Source: Gentiana macrophylla (lineage: Eukaryota > Streptophyta > Magnoliopsida > Gentianales > Gentianaceae). Taken from it: DNA of 64,000 nt. The notes under the pieces are model-generated. The model ran no database searches. It was given only the letters and a program-made list of their open reading frames with translations, and was not told the DNA's origin. A program made the translations under genes and the position numbers. The DNA is taken from positions 9,634,463 to 9,698,462 of the forward strand of contig CM047805.1 in the NCBI GenBank assembly GCA_026214975.1, given 5' to 3'. This document shows positions 11,395 through 22,061 of this stretch, piece after piece; position 1 is the stretch's first letter, and each line of letters starts with the position of its first letter.

Positions 11395-11928
11395 AAAAAA
11401 TATGTGTGCTCATTTATTGTTTACGAAAAAACACTTTTATAGGTGTGATTTATATTATAATAGATCACGGTTTTTAAGTGTGATAACAACTAAAATAGAT
11501 CACGGTTTTTAAATGTGTCTTTTATAGGTGTGATTTAAATTATAATATATCACTGTTTTTAAATGTGATTTAAATCATAATAGATCTCGGTTTTTAAGTG
11601 TGATAACAACTATAATAGATCGCGGTTTTTAAGTGTGATAACAACTATAATAGATCACAGTTTATAAATGTGATGAAATTATAATAGATTGCGGTTTTTA
11701 AGTGTGATAACAACTATAATAGATCACGGTTTTTAATTGTGATAACAACTATAATAGATCACGGTTTTTAAGTGTAATAACTATTATAATAGATCACTGT
11801 TTTTAACTGTGATTGGATTAAAGTACTTTATGTCACATCTCAATATGCCATACTTTGGAAGCCGTGACTAATGTGAAAATATCACACTTAAAAAACCGTG
11901 ATCTTTAAGCTTTTTTGTAGTAGTGATT

Positions 11929-12295
11929 CTATTATAACCAAGTGGTGGTAGTAAATGTGCTACTATATTTCCTTATACATTAAAAGTGTGAGCAATCTGT
12001 CCTCCCCCTCTCTCCCCCCACTCCCCAATGTTGGCAATATGTCCAACACTTGGACAATTTATAGTAGAATGGTAAACGCTGATTCTAACAGTATTGAGTA
12101 AATATCTTCGATACTGTTTTTTTCCATTTGCAGTAGTAGTTTCTCAAGATTTTAATCATGTTGGTTCTGCTTTGATTAAATAAGATCTACTAATAATTGT
12201 CCAAAATGGATTTTAACAACTTCATCCTCAGAGCATTGGGGGTTTCGGTATCGAGTTCTTAATCGGGCATTTAGTTTATTCCTTTTTCTTGTTTC
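11929..12295. repeat. Right half of the tRNA-like repeat split by the CACTA element
   Basis: The sequence from 11929 (ACCAAGTGGTGGTAGTAAA, then GAGCAATCTGTCC, CCAACACTTGGACA, TAGAATGGTAAACGCT) follows the same order as 34810-35020. Joining 9806 to 11929 and dropping one ATT restores this repeat, so the repeat is older than the CACTA insertion. Confidence 0.55.
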
Positions 12296-12298
12296 AGG

Positions 12299-12348
12299 CA
12301 ACCATAAAGAGTTTAATACATCAATGGCTAAGACAAGATAAATCAAAG
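12299..12348 (+). other. Possible small exon of an unidentified host gene
   Basis: A pyrimidine-rich tract ending TTGTTTCAG (12290-12298) precedes about 50 bases open in one frame (reading ATIKSLIHQWLRQDKSK) and followed by AAAGGTGC, a weak donor. This is only a pattern match to splice sites. I find no neighbouring exon that extends it. Confidence 0.2.
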
Positions 12349-12495
12349 GTGCTAAACTCTTTAATCCCTTATTTTGGACGGATGATCTGCTTATATTATT
12401 GGGTTTATGTTATGATATGATTATCCAATATCCTCTTGGTCTTCTTTTTGTGTCTAGAATGCTTGTTTCATTTATTTGAAATAAAACTTATAATA

Positions 12496-12724
12496 GTTGC
12501 TTCTAGTCTTGCTTTGTTGAGTATTGCATTTTGTGTGTGTGTGTGTGGGGGGGAGGGGAGGGAGGAGTGTTTTAGTTTTTTTTTTCCAACTCTTAATCAT
12601 TTCATTTAGTTGCTTCTAGTCTTGCTTTGTTGAGTATTGCATTTTTGTGTGTGGGGTGTGGGGGGGGGGGGGGGGGGAGGGAGGAGTGTTTTAGTTTTTT
12701 TTCCAACTCTTAATCATTTCATTT
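12496..12724. repeat. Tandem duplication with GT and poly-G tracts
   Basis: Two copies of a ~114-bp unit (12496-12608 and 12609-12724) share TTGCTTCTAGTCTTGCTTTG at the start and AACTCTTAATCATTTCAT at the end. Between these, copy 1 has a GT run then G blocks, copy 2 has a run of about 18 G. Confidence 0.8.
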
Positions 12725-13690
12725 TATGTTTCACATCTGAGTTTTGATGTTTAGTTTGTTAAGTGTCTTGTCTTTAGTCCAGCTTGCATTAGATTAATTC
12801 TACTCGTCATCATGAAATTGATTGTCTTGATTTTCTTGTGTTAATGCAGTTTTGATGTTGATGATACTCAGTTGATGTAGTGTAGTGGTAAAGATGTGTT
12901 GACGATGCTGGATCTTGTCTGGATGTAAATACGGGTCAATATAAACCCAAGTGCATGACAATAATTCAAGATTAAACCCTAATAAAAAACCTAAAGACTG
13001 GGGGTAGTGTTTGATGATTTTAGAATTAACCTGGAATAAGTGGTATCCCAAATTGCCTACGTATCATGTAATTGTTTAGGAATCATATTTCCCGTAGTTT
13101 TTTGGGATTGTTTATATGGAGGAGATATCGTCCAATTTTCTTGTACTGTAAGTATTACAGATTCTTTATGTGTTAATCTCTTTTATTTATTAAATAATCA
13201 CAGATAGTTTAAATGACAAGATCAGAGTCCTGCTGGGTAAAGGATCTTTAGGATCTTTCCATAATTATCTTATATCATAGCATGTGTGCCAATATCGGAT
13301 AAGAGAAGCTCTGGCCGACCTGCGTCGAGCCCCTAGGCCGGCTCGGCCTGATCTGCTTTTACTCGTCTTCCGTGATGACCGAGCCGACTTGTGATGGCCT
13401 ATACGGGAGGTCAGACATCCCACCTGGGGTTCAAGTCTGCCCTTAAGCTTAAAGCGGGCTCATGGCCCTTAATATTATATTTTCTCTGTTTTCATTTAAT
13501 GTTTAGTCAATAAGAGAATGACATGTGGCTATGTCTAGTTCGACCCTCATCATGTACGATTTATTATCAATTTTTTACTTTTTGGGTGTGTTTTTTGTAT
13601 TATTTTGAGTGATGTAAGATTTTGTGTAATTGTTTAATAGTTTATTGTTTGTGTATGTTAATATTTTTTATTCTTTTATAGGGTATCCGT
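12725..13690. other. Intergenic, no gene seen
   Basis: Contains a frame at 12800-13051 on the minus strand with no motif and a weak A-box-like GTAGTGTAGTGGTAAAG near 12877. A GC-richer patch at 13300-13470 (GGCCGGCTCGGCC) looks like repeat debris. Nothing here supports a gene. Confidence 0.4.
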
Positions 13691-13850
13691 TAGGGGTGGC
13701 ATCGGGTCAGGACTGGACCCGTAAACCTCCTACCCAAACTCGTCCCGACAAGATTCGGAAATCCATTTTTCTTTCTGAGCCTGTATCCGAGAAGTGTCGG
13801 GTCCCGACAATCGGGATACTCGACCGTCGGGTCGGGAATGAATGTCTCGG
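13691..13850 (+). repeat. hAT-MITE-like end (partial)
   Basis: TAGGGGTGGCA followed by CGGGTC/GACCCG-type repeats is the usual start of a widespread plant hAT MITE class. I could not find the matching right end or a TSD, so it is probably truncated. Confidence 0.3.
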
Positions 13851-14507
13851 ACATATGATCTTAAAAAATATTCATGTTAATATAAAAAATGCCAACAATT
13901 AATTGATCAAAACAATAGTTCAAAAGGTGGGGGCCGGAGAAATGAGTTATCGGCGACAGAGTCGACAGCTAGTGGAGGCAGATGGCTTTTGTGAGGAAAA
14001 CAGTCTGGAATATTAGAAAGCAGAAAAGGGATGCAAAGAAAGTGAGAAACGACGGAAGCGGAGAGTATAGCAGGTTTATGTTTTTAATATCTAAGATTGT
14101 GGTTAGTCATATCAGGATGAAAAAATGTTACATACATACATACATATAATATACACATATACATGAAAACAAATTTGGGCCTAATATCCGTTTTTTTTAA
14201 TATTATATTTATGACAATATATGAAAACAAGAGGCACATGACATCTTCATCAGGCACATAACTTTAAGAAAACCATATCGATCGTGTACGTCCAGAACTA
14301 TTTGATCGGTGAAAAGCACCGGTAATTGATAACGATACATTCACAACTACTCTAGAGCCACAACCATCATCCACAACCGTCTTTCAATAAAACCTGAATT
14401 GTTCAGAAGGCTATAAACGATGGTTGGCAGCTGAATTGTTCAGAAGGCTATAAACGATGGTTGTGCCAGACCTTTATAGTTGTGGATTATCAAATTAGGT
14501 TCTAGTT
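13851..14507. other. Intergenic / 3' flank of the Cys-rich gene
   Basis: No coding signal. Includes a (CATA)n/(TACA)n patch near 14130-14165 and a small direct duplication (GAATTGTTCAGAAGGCTATA) at about 14395 and 14436. Part of it may be the 3' UTR of the gene at 14508. Confidence 0.4.
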
Positions 14508-14957
14508 CTATGGCTTATATTTATTTCCAAGCTCCATGCACCTTTTGACACGGGTATCACACCGACAAAAAACATTCCACTTTCGTGTAGAATCACAGGT
14601 GTTAGATGGGCATACATAAGATGCACACTGTTCTCCTTTGTAAATTGGATTAATGACCTCCACTTGGATGCTATTCTCCTCATTATTAGACTCATCTTGG
14701 TTGTCGATTTGTGGATCAATCTCCTCATCTTGGTCGCCGTCATATTCAGCCGGCGGCGGCGGCATCTCCTTGAAGCATTCATTTGCATATTGATTGCATG
14801 TACAGCCATTTAGAAGGTAATAACAGCTTCCAAAAAAACTGCAAGTATTTCCCTGGCAACCATCTTGGAACAGCTTCTTAGATGTAATTTGTGGCAGCAG
14901 ACTCCTACTGCTCAGTCTCAGTGACAGCAGACTTTTCAATTCTTTCGTTTCACCTGC
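14508..14957 (-). CDS. Cysteine-rich protein, probable terminal exon of a host gene
   Basis: The frame is open from an intron-type acceptor (TTTACAG near 14957-14964, with a second AG three bases on) to a stop at 14508. It reads a basic Leu/Ser-rich start, then two Cys clusters: DGCQGNTCSFFGSCYYLLNG followed by CTCNQYANEC, and after an acidic, Pro/Asp/Glu/Asn-rich linker, CASYVCPSNTCDSTRKWNVF followed by CRCDTRVKRC. The even number of Cys in close spacing suggests disulfides and an extracellular or vacuolar product, but no signal peptide lies in this exon; it would be in an upstream exon to the right. I do not recognise the family. There is no ATG at the start, which fits an internal-to-last exon. 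Directly upstream lies a large transposon nest (14997-22620). Confidence 0.5.
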   Translation of the reverse strand, partial: AGETKELKSLLSLRLSSRSLLPQITSKKLFQDGCQGNTCSFFGSCYYLLNGCTCNQYANECFKEMPPPPAEYDGDQDEEIDPQIDNQDESNNEENSIQVEVINPIYKGEQCASYVCPSNTCDSTRKWNVFCRCDTRVKRCMELGNKYKP

Positions 14958-15042
14958 TGTAAATCAGTTGTTACTTAATAATTTGTGGCAGCCAGCCATG
15001 GTTCAAAAGTCTCGGCCGATCGAGTCGTCTCCGACTCGCTAG

Positions 15043-15754
15043 GTTGCACGGACACGGATACAGGGACAAGGATTCGAGGACACAGGACACGGGACACGGG
15101 GATACGGGAGTTTTAAAAAAAATAGGACATGGGTGTGGGGGTCAAATGTAAATATTAAAAATATAGGAACTAAAATGTAATTATCAAAAAATATAAGGGC
15201 TAAATTGTAATTATAAAAATATAGGGACTATATGATAAATTTGACTCCAAGCAAGTAACTAATAATATTATCATACATTCAACACTTATAGTGCTTTCAT
15301 GAGCTCACACTTTTAGTGGTATTTTTTTCAAAAAAAAAAAAAAATGATTATGCAAAATACATACTCATCATCGACCTGCAAAATATATAGCTTTCTGTAA
15401 ATTTTAAAGTCATTTTATACATAGAATAGTACTGCAAAAGATCAAAGAGTAGCATCATATATAATGTTATATTTCAACATCATCTACATCATATGAAACT
15501 GTATCGTTTTAGGTAGAAAAGTGTCCAAAATATGGTAAAAGTGTTTATTATTTCGGACAAGCGTGTCCAATTTTTTTTTATAATTAATTCTGATTCGGCC
15601 CGATGGCGTGTCCGACACGCGTGTCCAAATTTTTTGAAAATTCCAATTCAGCCCGATAGTGTGTCCGACACGGTGTCCGGCGTGTCCGAGGCGTGTCCGT
15701 GTCCGGTGCTTGTCCGACACGCGACACGCCGGCTAAACAGAGTGTCCGTGCAAC
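15043..15754. repeat. Foldback element with CACGGACAC/GTGTCCGTG arms
   Basis: Starts GTTGCACGGACAC and ends GTGTCCGTGCAAC. The arms are long runs of variants of GGACACGG (15043-15110) and CGTGTCC (15590-15750). This is a familiar plant inverted-repeat type. The centre is AT-rich and open frames at 15484-15798 are shadows of the arms. The direct repeat at its ends is unclear. Confidence 0.6.
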
Positions 15755-16136
15755 ATAGCCGACTCGAAGTATACCGATACAAATTCATCTCAATTTAGAC
15801 TTGAACCGGATACGTATTCTCGGCCAAACTCTCCGACTCGACTCAATCTCACCTCGATATGACGAATCTCAGATTTTGATTTTTAAGCCATTAGTTCGCT
15901 AGGCCTTTGAGTTACTGAGAGCTGGAGGAGCAGAGTTTGTCTCTTCAGTCTCTTCTACTTTGTTCTTTTAGTGGATGGGTTCTCTATTTTAATTGTGGTT
16001 AAGAAAAGCAATGCTGAGTCACATCCGTATATGCGTGTGTTTATCGTAATTGTTTTTCTCTTTTTCTTTCCTACATTAATGCTATATCACACTATATATA
16101 TATTCTCTTTTTCTTTCCTACATTAATGCTATATCA

Positions 16137-16138
<2 letters not shown>

Positions 16139-16199
<61 letters not shown>
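16139..16199. repeat. (AT)n microsatellite
   Basis: About 60 bases of TA dinucleotides, preceded by a duplicated 47-bp segment (TTCTCTTTTTCTTTCCTACA, at about 16057 and 16105). Confidence 0.95.
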
Positions 16200-16200
<1 letters not shown>

Positions 16201-16467
16201 TCCTCCGTTTTCAAAATATATGGCAGATTATCAAAAACACACTTATTAAGAAAGTTATTTAATCCTATGACTTTCTCTTTTTTTTGAGAAGACAATCCTA
16301 TGACTTTTTGAATACAATAACTAAAAAATCTCTATTATACAATTAATGCAGTCTTCTTTTTAACTTCTACCATGGTACTCCCTCCGTCTCACTTTGTTTG
16401 GGACTTATTCCTTTTTGGGATGTCCCAAAATTAGTCCCACTTCTAATGTTTAGAATTAAATTTGTCT

Positions 16468-16983
16468 TGTTATAAAACTGATGGAGATAACTTCAGATGC
16501 AAGAAACAGAAACAAAAGCAATCAAACATAAACAATCAAAGGAAATAATGTAAACAAGAAGAACATGATTTAACGTGGAAAACCCCCTCAGTGGGAGAGG
16601 TAAAAAACCACGGGCGAAAAGAGATATTTTATTACATGCTTTGAATTTATGGATTTCAACGCACACAAAACAATGTAACAACAATCTGTATTTATAGGTA
16701 CAAATCCCAAACCCTAGCCGCAAGGAATCTTTGTCTCGATGCACCATAAATACCCCTACACGTGTCCTCCTTTTAATGACCTTCAGTATAAATTTGTCAC
16801 ATAATGAAATTATCGGATGTGGGACCTGTTTGTATTCCGAAGACTCGCAGCCTATCACCCCTGCTGAAGCTCGATGAGACTCCACCCCTGAAGCACGTAA
16901 TTGAATACACTTCTAATTTGTCCATCACACGGTGACTCTTGATTGGTTCCACCGGATGTAGAGTTTAAGTCACCTTATCGACA
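16468..16983 (-). repeat. 3' LTR of copia-2
   Basis: 516 bp, pairs with 21208-21736. On the minus strand a purine-rich CAAGGTGGAGATT (16984-16996) directly precedes the LTR start. TATA-like TATAAATA (minus) near 16688-16696. Confidence 0.92.
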
Positions 16984-16996
16984 AATCTCCACCTTG
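16984..16996 (-). other. Polypurine tract of copia-2
   Basis: CAAGGTGGAGATT on the minus strand, immediately before the 3' LTR start TGTCGATAAGG. Confidence 0.7.
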
Positions 16997-17184
16997 ACTT
17001 CAACTCTCACGAAGTCAAGCAGATTGCATAACCGGATGTACTTGTACCAGATGCATTCGTCAATGCCAGATGTACTTGTACCAGACTATCTCCACAGCAT
17101 CCACTCCACTGATCTGCCCTCAGTAGAGTTTCCAGAAACAGATTATAAGCTTTGAATATTCAGTAAGTCCAGGCAATTTGGAAC

Positions 17185-17760
17185 TTACTGTTGAATCGGT
17201 TTAGTGAACATATCGCCAGGATTCTCCTTTGTGCCAATCTTCTTCACCACAACCCTCTTCTCATTCCTCAAGAAATGATACCTGACATCAATATGCTTGG
17301 TTCTCTCATGATGAACCTGATCCTTGGCCAAACATATTGCACTTAAACTGTCACAATATATCTCAGCCTGATCCTGATGCAACCCCAAATCACTGACTAG
17401 CCCTTCAACCGGATACCTCCTTAGTCATTTTCAAGAAGAGCCATGTATTCTCGCTTCAAGAGTTGATAAGGCTCATCAGAGCTGAAGAGTAGCTTTCGGT
17501 GACCATTTGCATTTCCCAAAGTAAACACATAACCGGGTCATTGATCTTCTATCACAACATCACTGTGATAATCGGCATCACAAGAACTTCGTGACTGGAC
17601 GATATCACCTCCATAAATGAGACCAACATCATTTGTACCTCTCGTGTACTGAATATCCTTTAACATGACTTTCGGTGTTCCTTTCGAGGTTGAGCCATAA
17701 ACTCGCCGACAACATTGATCGCTCGAGTTAATCAGGCCTAGTGCAAACCATGGCATACAT
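17185..17760 (-). pseudogene. Copia-2 RNase H
   Basis: The clear part (17185-17388) reads AEIYCDSLSAICLAKDQVHH, then ERTKHIDVRYHFLRNE and ENPGDMFTKPIQ, the C-terminal signature of copia RNase H. The upstream part (17538-17756) has GLIYGGDIVQSRSSCDADYH, which matches the YCDADYAGD start of the domain in damaged form. Stops and shifts separate the pieces. Confidence 0.82.
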
Positions 17761-18790
17761 CAAAGCGCCATTGCACTAGCATAGGGAACTTTGACATATA
17801 CTCCTTCTCTTCAAATTTGTGTGAAGCATAAAGCAGACAAATGAACATTTGATGCCATAGGAGTATCTATTGGTTTTGGTGAGACATCCCAAACTTGGCC
17901 AATATCTTACGCACATAACCTCCTTGAGACAAGAATAATTTCTTTTGCCTTCTATCTCTCAGGATCTCCATCCCCAAGATTTTCTTGGCATTGCACCCAA
18001 ATCCTTCATTTCAAATTCAAGACTAAGAAGGTTCTTGATTTTGAATATCGAGACTTCCTTGCAAAGACAATCAACATGTCATCCACATCTGAGAACAAGA
18101 TAGATATGAGATCCATCTTTCAAACAGATCGTGGTATACACAACAATCATAGGGACTTCGTTGTAAACCCTGCTTTGAAGCATAAAGCTCATCAAACCTT
18201 TTATACCACTTGTCTTGGAGCTTGCTTCAAACCATACAATGATTTCTTCAACTTGCAAACATAATTTTTCTTTTCAGAACTTGAAAACCCTCAGTTGTGT
18301 CATGTATATCTCCTTATCCACCTCACTATGTAGAAAAGCAGTTTTCACATCCAATTGCTCAAGTTCAGATCTCTTTGTGCCACCATTGCTAGTAACACTC
18401 GATTGAAGTATGTCGACCACTTTGGTGAAAATATTTCATCAAAGTCAACCCCTTCCTTTTGATGAATCCTCTTGCAACCAAGCGTGCCTTATACCCGACC
18501 TCTTCGCCTTAGTTATTCCTTCCTTTTCTTGAAAATCCATTTACAAGTCACAACTCCCTTGTCAAGAGGCCATTTGACCAATTCCCAAGTCGATTCTTCA
18601 ATAATGACTCCATTTCATCTCCCATGGCAAAGATGCCACCGAGATGCTTCTATACATGTCCTTTGCTTCCCTGTAAGTAGTAGGTTCAAAGAACCTCTAC
18701 CTCTTACGCAACTTGGAGTGCATATCCGGCCAAATCATCATATCCATATCTCTTGAGGTATCCCAACATTAGATCTTCTATCAGCTTTGG
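17761..18790 (-). pseudogene. Copia-2 reverse transcriptase (decayed)
   Basis: No long frame remains, but the minus strand in several frames gives RT pieces: the catalytic site appears as DVDDML near 18072-18089, where the first residue of the usual YVDD is Asp; a KARLVAR-like segment and a LYGLKQAPRQW-like segment lie near 18480 and 18230. The first Tyr loss and the number of frame breaks show a long-dead gene. Confidence 0.65.
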
Positions 18791-19760
18791 CGCCTAGACT
18801 CACGATCAATGTTTGTATGACGCCTCGCTGGTCTCGGCCGGTGGCTTGGATCGATTCTCGGTTCATTATCAGATCAAGATATAGTGTTGATTTGGATCCA
18901 CCGATTGTTGCATATCAAGAGACTCCACTGAAGCTCCACTGTTTCTCAACACTATCGATTCAAAGACAGTTTCTGACTCGTGAGACCTCCCCATCTGATG
19001 AGTTTAACATAGAATTTTCATCAAACACAAGCGCCCCTGCGAGGATTACTCGGACTCTGCTTTGATGACCAAATCCTATATCCTTTCACTCCATCACCAT
19101 ACCCCACAAACACTCCCTTCTTGTCTCTTGGCTCCAACTTCCCTTCACTAACATGATAGTAAGCTGTACATCCAAAAACCCTTAGAACTGAGTAGTCAGC
19201 AGGCTTGCCTGACCACATCTCAAATGGTGTCTTGAGATTGATCCCTGTGTGTGAGGCTCCTGTTGATTAAGTAGCAAGCTGTCTTAATAGCCTCTGCCCA
19301 AAATCTCCTTGATAAACCAGCTTGAGAAAGCATACATCTTGCCCTCTCCAGTAGAGTTTGATTCATCCTTTCAGCCACACCATTCTCATTGAGGTGTATT
19401 CCTTACAGTATGATGTCCGGCAATACCTCTCAGTTTGCACAAAATGAATCAAAATCCGTCAGTAGTAATTCAGACCATTATCTCGCACGAAGCTTCTTGA
19501 TTTTCTTGCCTAACCGATTCTCCACTAGGGCCTTCCAACGCTTGAAGTTCTTGAATGCATCACTTTTGTTCTTCACCATCACCACCCAAGTCATCCTTGA
19601 ATAGTCATCTATGAATGACACAAAATATCTGTGACCACCCAATGACTCAACTCTTGATGGACCCAAGTGATCTGAATGGATATAATCAAGTGTTGCCTTT
19701 GTATTGTGTAACCCTGCTTTGAGAATTTACTTCTATGCAACTTCCCCAACACACAATGTT
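18791..19760 (-). pseudogene. Copia-2 integrase (decayed)
   Basis: Segment 19478-19666 reads VESLGGHRYFVSFIDDYSRM and continues TWVVMVKNKSDAF, the integrase core around the first catalytic Asp. Segment 19021-19218 reads MWSGKPADYSVLRVFGCTAY followed by DKKGVFVGYGDGVKGYRIW, the C-terminal extension. The second Asp and Glu region lies between them in broken frames. Confidence 0.82.
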
Positions 19761-20130
19761 CACAAAATTCAGATTCTTGACCTTATATCCCCAAGAAAAC
19801 TCTTTGAAGAAAGAATCAGATACCCCTTTCACCCATGTGACCTAGTCTCATGTGCCACAAATTGAGTCTGCTTTGAGATCGGTGAATCTGCCGAGGATGC
19901 AACAAAGAAGAAGGCTGATCTGATGAGATCCTTGTAATATATACAAGGTTCCCTCTTGATGACTTTGAGGACTACATTGAATCTTTAAAGACATTCATTG
20001 CCCACCTTCACCCTTGAAATTGAACCATTTGTTTGCCCAAGAGATCGATAGATACCAAATTCTTGGTCATCTGTGGAACATGTCTTACATCCTTCAGTGT
20101 ACAAAATTTACCATCCTCTCGTCCTTAACT

Positions 20131-20460
20131 TTATTGAGACAATTCCCACAACTTCTGAGATCTTCTTTGTTGGCCATATAGATTTGACCACCATCTATCT
20201 CGCTCATAAGTAGAAAACTCTCTGCTTGGACAAATATGGTAGGATGCTCCAGAATCAAGTATCCACACATCATTGTGGTGTGTAGAATCCCACATTACTA
20301 GAAACCAGATCCTCATCAGATTGCTCAAGAGCCAAGGCTCATTGTGCTGAACTGCCTTCCTCGCTTTGTTTCTTTTCCTTGGACAATTGGACTTCCAATG
20401 TCCCGCTCCTACTGATATTACTGACATCGTAGACTTAGGACCTTTGGACCCGACTTCTTT
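20131..20460 (-). pseudogene. Copia-2 zinc knuckle and protease start
   Basis: The frame at 20131-20427 begins with the end of a Gag knuckle (GHWKSNCPRKRNK, with the first Cys pair altered) and continues to the protease active site VWILDSGASYHICPSREFST (Asp in D-S-G near 20250). The order knuckle then protease is as expected for copia. Confidence 0.8.
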
Positions 20461-21170
20461 TTTCTTCTTCTGTCTATATCCTTTTCAACTATTCTTCGCG
20501 GGCTACTAGCCCAAAGCCTGACTGCTCTATCTGTCAGCAGCACTTTGTGTCTCAGCTCTCCGGCATGTAGGCGGACCTCACATCCTCCAATGCTATTGTA
20601 TCCTTCCCAACTATGAAAGATCGCACAAAGTTTTCATATGATGCCGTAATGACACCAACAAGATTAGGGTGCATCTTCATCTTCAATTTTAACATCAATA
20701 TTCCTTAAATCAAGTAATATTGTGTTCACCGGGTCAAGATGTTCCTCAGTGGACTCCTTCATGCATCTTCAAATTTGAACAACCTCTGTTTCAACAACAA
20801 CTTGTTGGTCGCTGACTTGGTCATATACTGAGCTTTCAAGCTTCTTCCACAACTTGGTCTGCGGTGTCTTCCTCAAAGAACCTCGGTGATAACATCATCG
20901 ATAAGCACAACATGATGGTTGAATGTGCTTTCTCTTCCAGGATGGCATAATCTGGCCGCACTGTATTTGGTTTGTCGGATAAAGGATTCCACAAACCCCG
21001 ATGTTTCAACAAAGGCACGATCTTGATTTGCCTGCAGACCAAAACTGTTCCTTCCTGTAAATTTATCGATTTTTACGCTATCGCCGACATCTTTTCTTGC
21101 TAAAGATCACAACTTTATCACAGATCCTAGCACCTTTGGTGAAGGTCTTGGTGAAGATGAAGTCGATCGC
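20461..21170 (-). pseudogene. Copia-2 Gag (decayed)
   Basis: Lies between the LTR/primer site and the knuckle. Fragments such as TKLWKKLESSVYDQ and HLDPVNTILLDLRNIDVKIE in minus frames match the UBN2-type Gag pattern, but no continuous frame survives. Confidence 0.55.
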
Positions 21171-21189
21171 ATGCATTGTTTTCTCCGGA

Positions 21190-21207
21190 ACCTGGCTCGA
21201 TACCACT
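21190..21207 (-). other. Primer-binding site of copia-2 (tRNA-iMet type)
   Basis: On the minus strand the LTR end ATAACA is followed by AGTGGTATCGAGCCAGG; TGGTATC-GAGCC is a one-to-two base variant of the plant initiator-Met site TGGTATCAGAGCC. Confidence 0.8.
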
Positions 21208-21736
21208 TGTTATAAAGCGATGGAGATAACTTCGGATGCAAGAAAGCGTAAACAAAAGCAATCAAACATAAACAATCAAAGGAGATAACAGAAACAAGAA
21301 GAACACAGATTTAACGTGGAAAACCCCTCAGTGGGAGAGGTAAAAAACCACGGGCAGAAAAGAGATATTTTATTACGCACTGAATTTGCGGATTTCAACG
21401 CACACAAAACAATGTAACAACAACTGTATTTATAGGTACAAATCCCTAAACCCTAGCCGCAAGGAATCTTTGTCTGATGCACCATAAATACCCCTACACG
21501 TGTCCTCCTTTTAATGACACTGTATAGCTGTCACATAACAGAATTATCAGATGTGGGACCTGCTTTGTATTCCAAGACTCCAAGCCTATCACCCCGCTGA
21601 AGCTACCTCTTTGAAGCTCAAGAGACTCCACCCCATCTGGAAACACTGAATTGAATACACTTCTCAGCTGTCCATCACACAGCTGAGTCTTCAGATTGGT
21701 TCCACCAGATGTAGAGTTTAAGTCACCTTACTGACA
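21208..21736 (-). repeat. 5' LTR of copia-2
   Basis: 529 bp, pairs with 16468-16983. TATA-like TATAAATA (minus) lies near 21427-21435. Confidence 0.92.
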
Positions 21737-22061
21737 TGTCTCTTAAATGTCTAAAATGACCTTATATAACAATTTATTGAAAAATGTAGAAGAACACAAA
21801 AGGATGTAATTGTAATTGAGCTATGTTTTTAATGAGTAGACAAGACATTAAATGATGTCTCCTTATTTTTTATGAGTTCCCAAAAGTCCCAAACAAAATG
21901 GGACGGAGGGAGTATTAAATAAGGGTAAAGTGAGAAAATTAGCAATAAATACTGCTTTGAAAAATGTTCTACCTCAGTTATTTTGGAACAAATTTTTTTC
22001 GGAACTGCCTCAGTTGTTATGGAACAGAGGGAGTATATATTAACCTTATATATGTATAGAG

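Larger units (their letters stand above)
9810..11925. mobile_element. Non-autonomous CACTA (EnSpm-type) element
   Basis: The left end is CACTACTACAAAA (9810) and the right end is its inverse TTTTTGTAGTAGTG (to 11925). A 3-bp duplication ATT flanks it (9807-9809, 11926-11928), the TSD length typical of CACTA transposons. No transposase is present. Nearly the whole body is made of imperfect repeats of a ~35-bp unit built on TAGATCACGGTTTTTAAGTG with AACAACTA spacers, plus a diverged left-hand version. Such subterminal repeats are transposase-binding arrays in known CACTA elements, but here they fill the body. Two tRNA-like segments lie inside. Confidence 0.88.
16468..21736 (-). mobile_element. 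Decayed copia retrotransposon 'copia-2'
   Basis: LTRs 16468-16983 and 21208-21736 start TGTTATAAA and end CTTATCGACA or CTTACTGACA. A perfect TSD TGTCT is at 16463-16467 and 21737-21741. A tRNA-iMet-like primer site adjoins the right LTR and a purine tract adjoins the left one, so the element is minus-oriented. Internal coding (gag, PR, INT, RT, RNase H) is in copia order but peppered with stops and frameshifts. The C-terminal RNase H motifs are of the Tnt1/Tork kind. Confidence 0.93.
16378..21912. mobile_element. Inner Stowaway-like MITE split by copia-2
   Basis: CTCCCTCCGTCTCACTTTG (16378) and CAAAATGGGACGGAGGGAG (to 21912) are inverted ends; TA sits at 16376-16377 and 21913-21914. Removing copia-2 and one TSD leaves about 260 bp, a normal MITE size. 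Nested within the outer MITE. Confidence 0.75.
16200..22033. mobile_element. Outer Stowaway-like MITE (split)
   Basis: The left end CTCCTCCGTTTTCAAAATAT (16200) and right end ATGGAACAGAGGGAG (to 22033) are inverse forms of the common CTCCCTCCGTTCC MITE end, next to TA on both sides. The flanks are TA-rich, so the TA duplication carries little weight. It holds the second MITE at 16378-21912. Confidence 0.55.

Noticed and set aside
9810..11925. Regular repeats reminiscent of a CRISPR array
   Set aside because: Repeats are imperfect, have no unique spacers and lie between CACTA ends with a 3-bp TSD in plant DNA.
12870..12960. tRNA-derived SINE (A-box-like GTAGTGTAGTGGTAAAG)
   Set aside because: No B box at proper distance and no tail or TSD found.
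14508..14939. ORF start at 14939 as a true start
   Set aside because: That position is TTG, not ATG, and the frame stays open to a splice-acceptor-like site, so an exon is the better reading.
15484..15798. Overlapping plus/minus frames
   Set aside because: Shadows of the GTGTCCG repeat arms of the foldback element.
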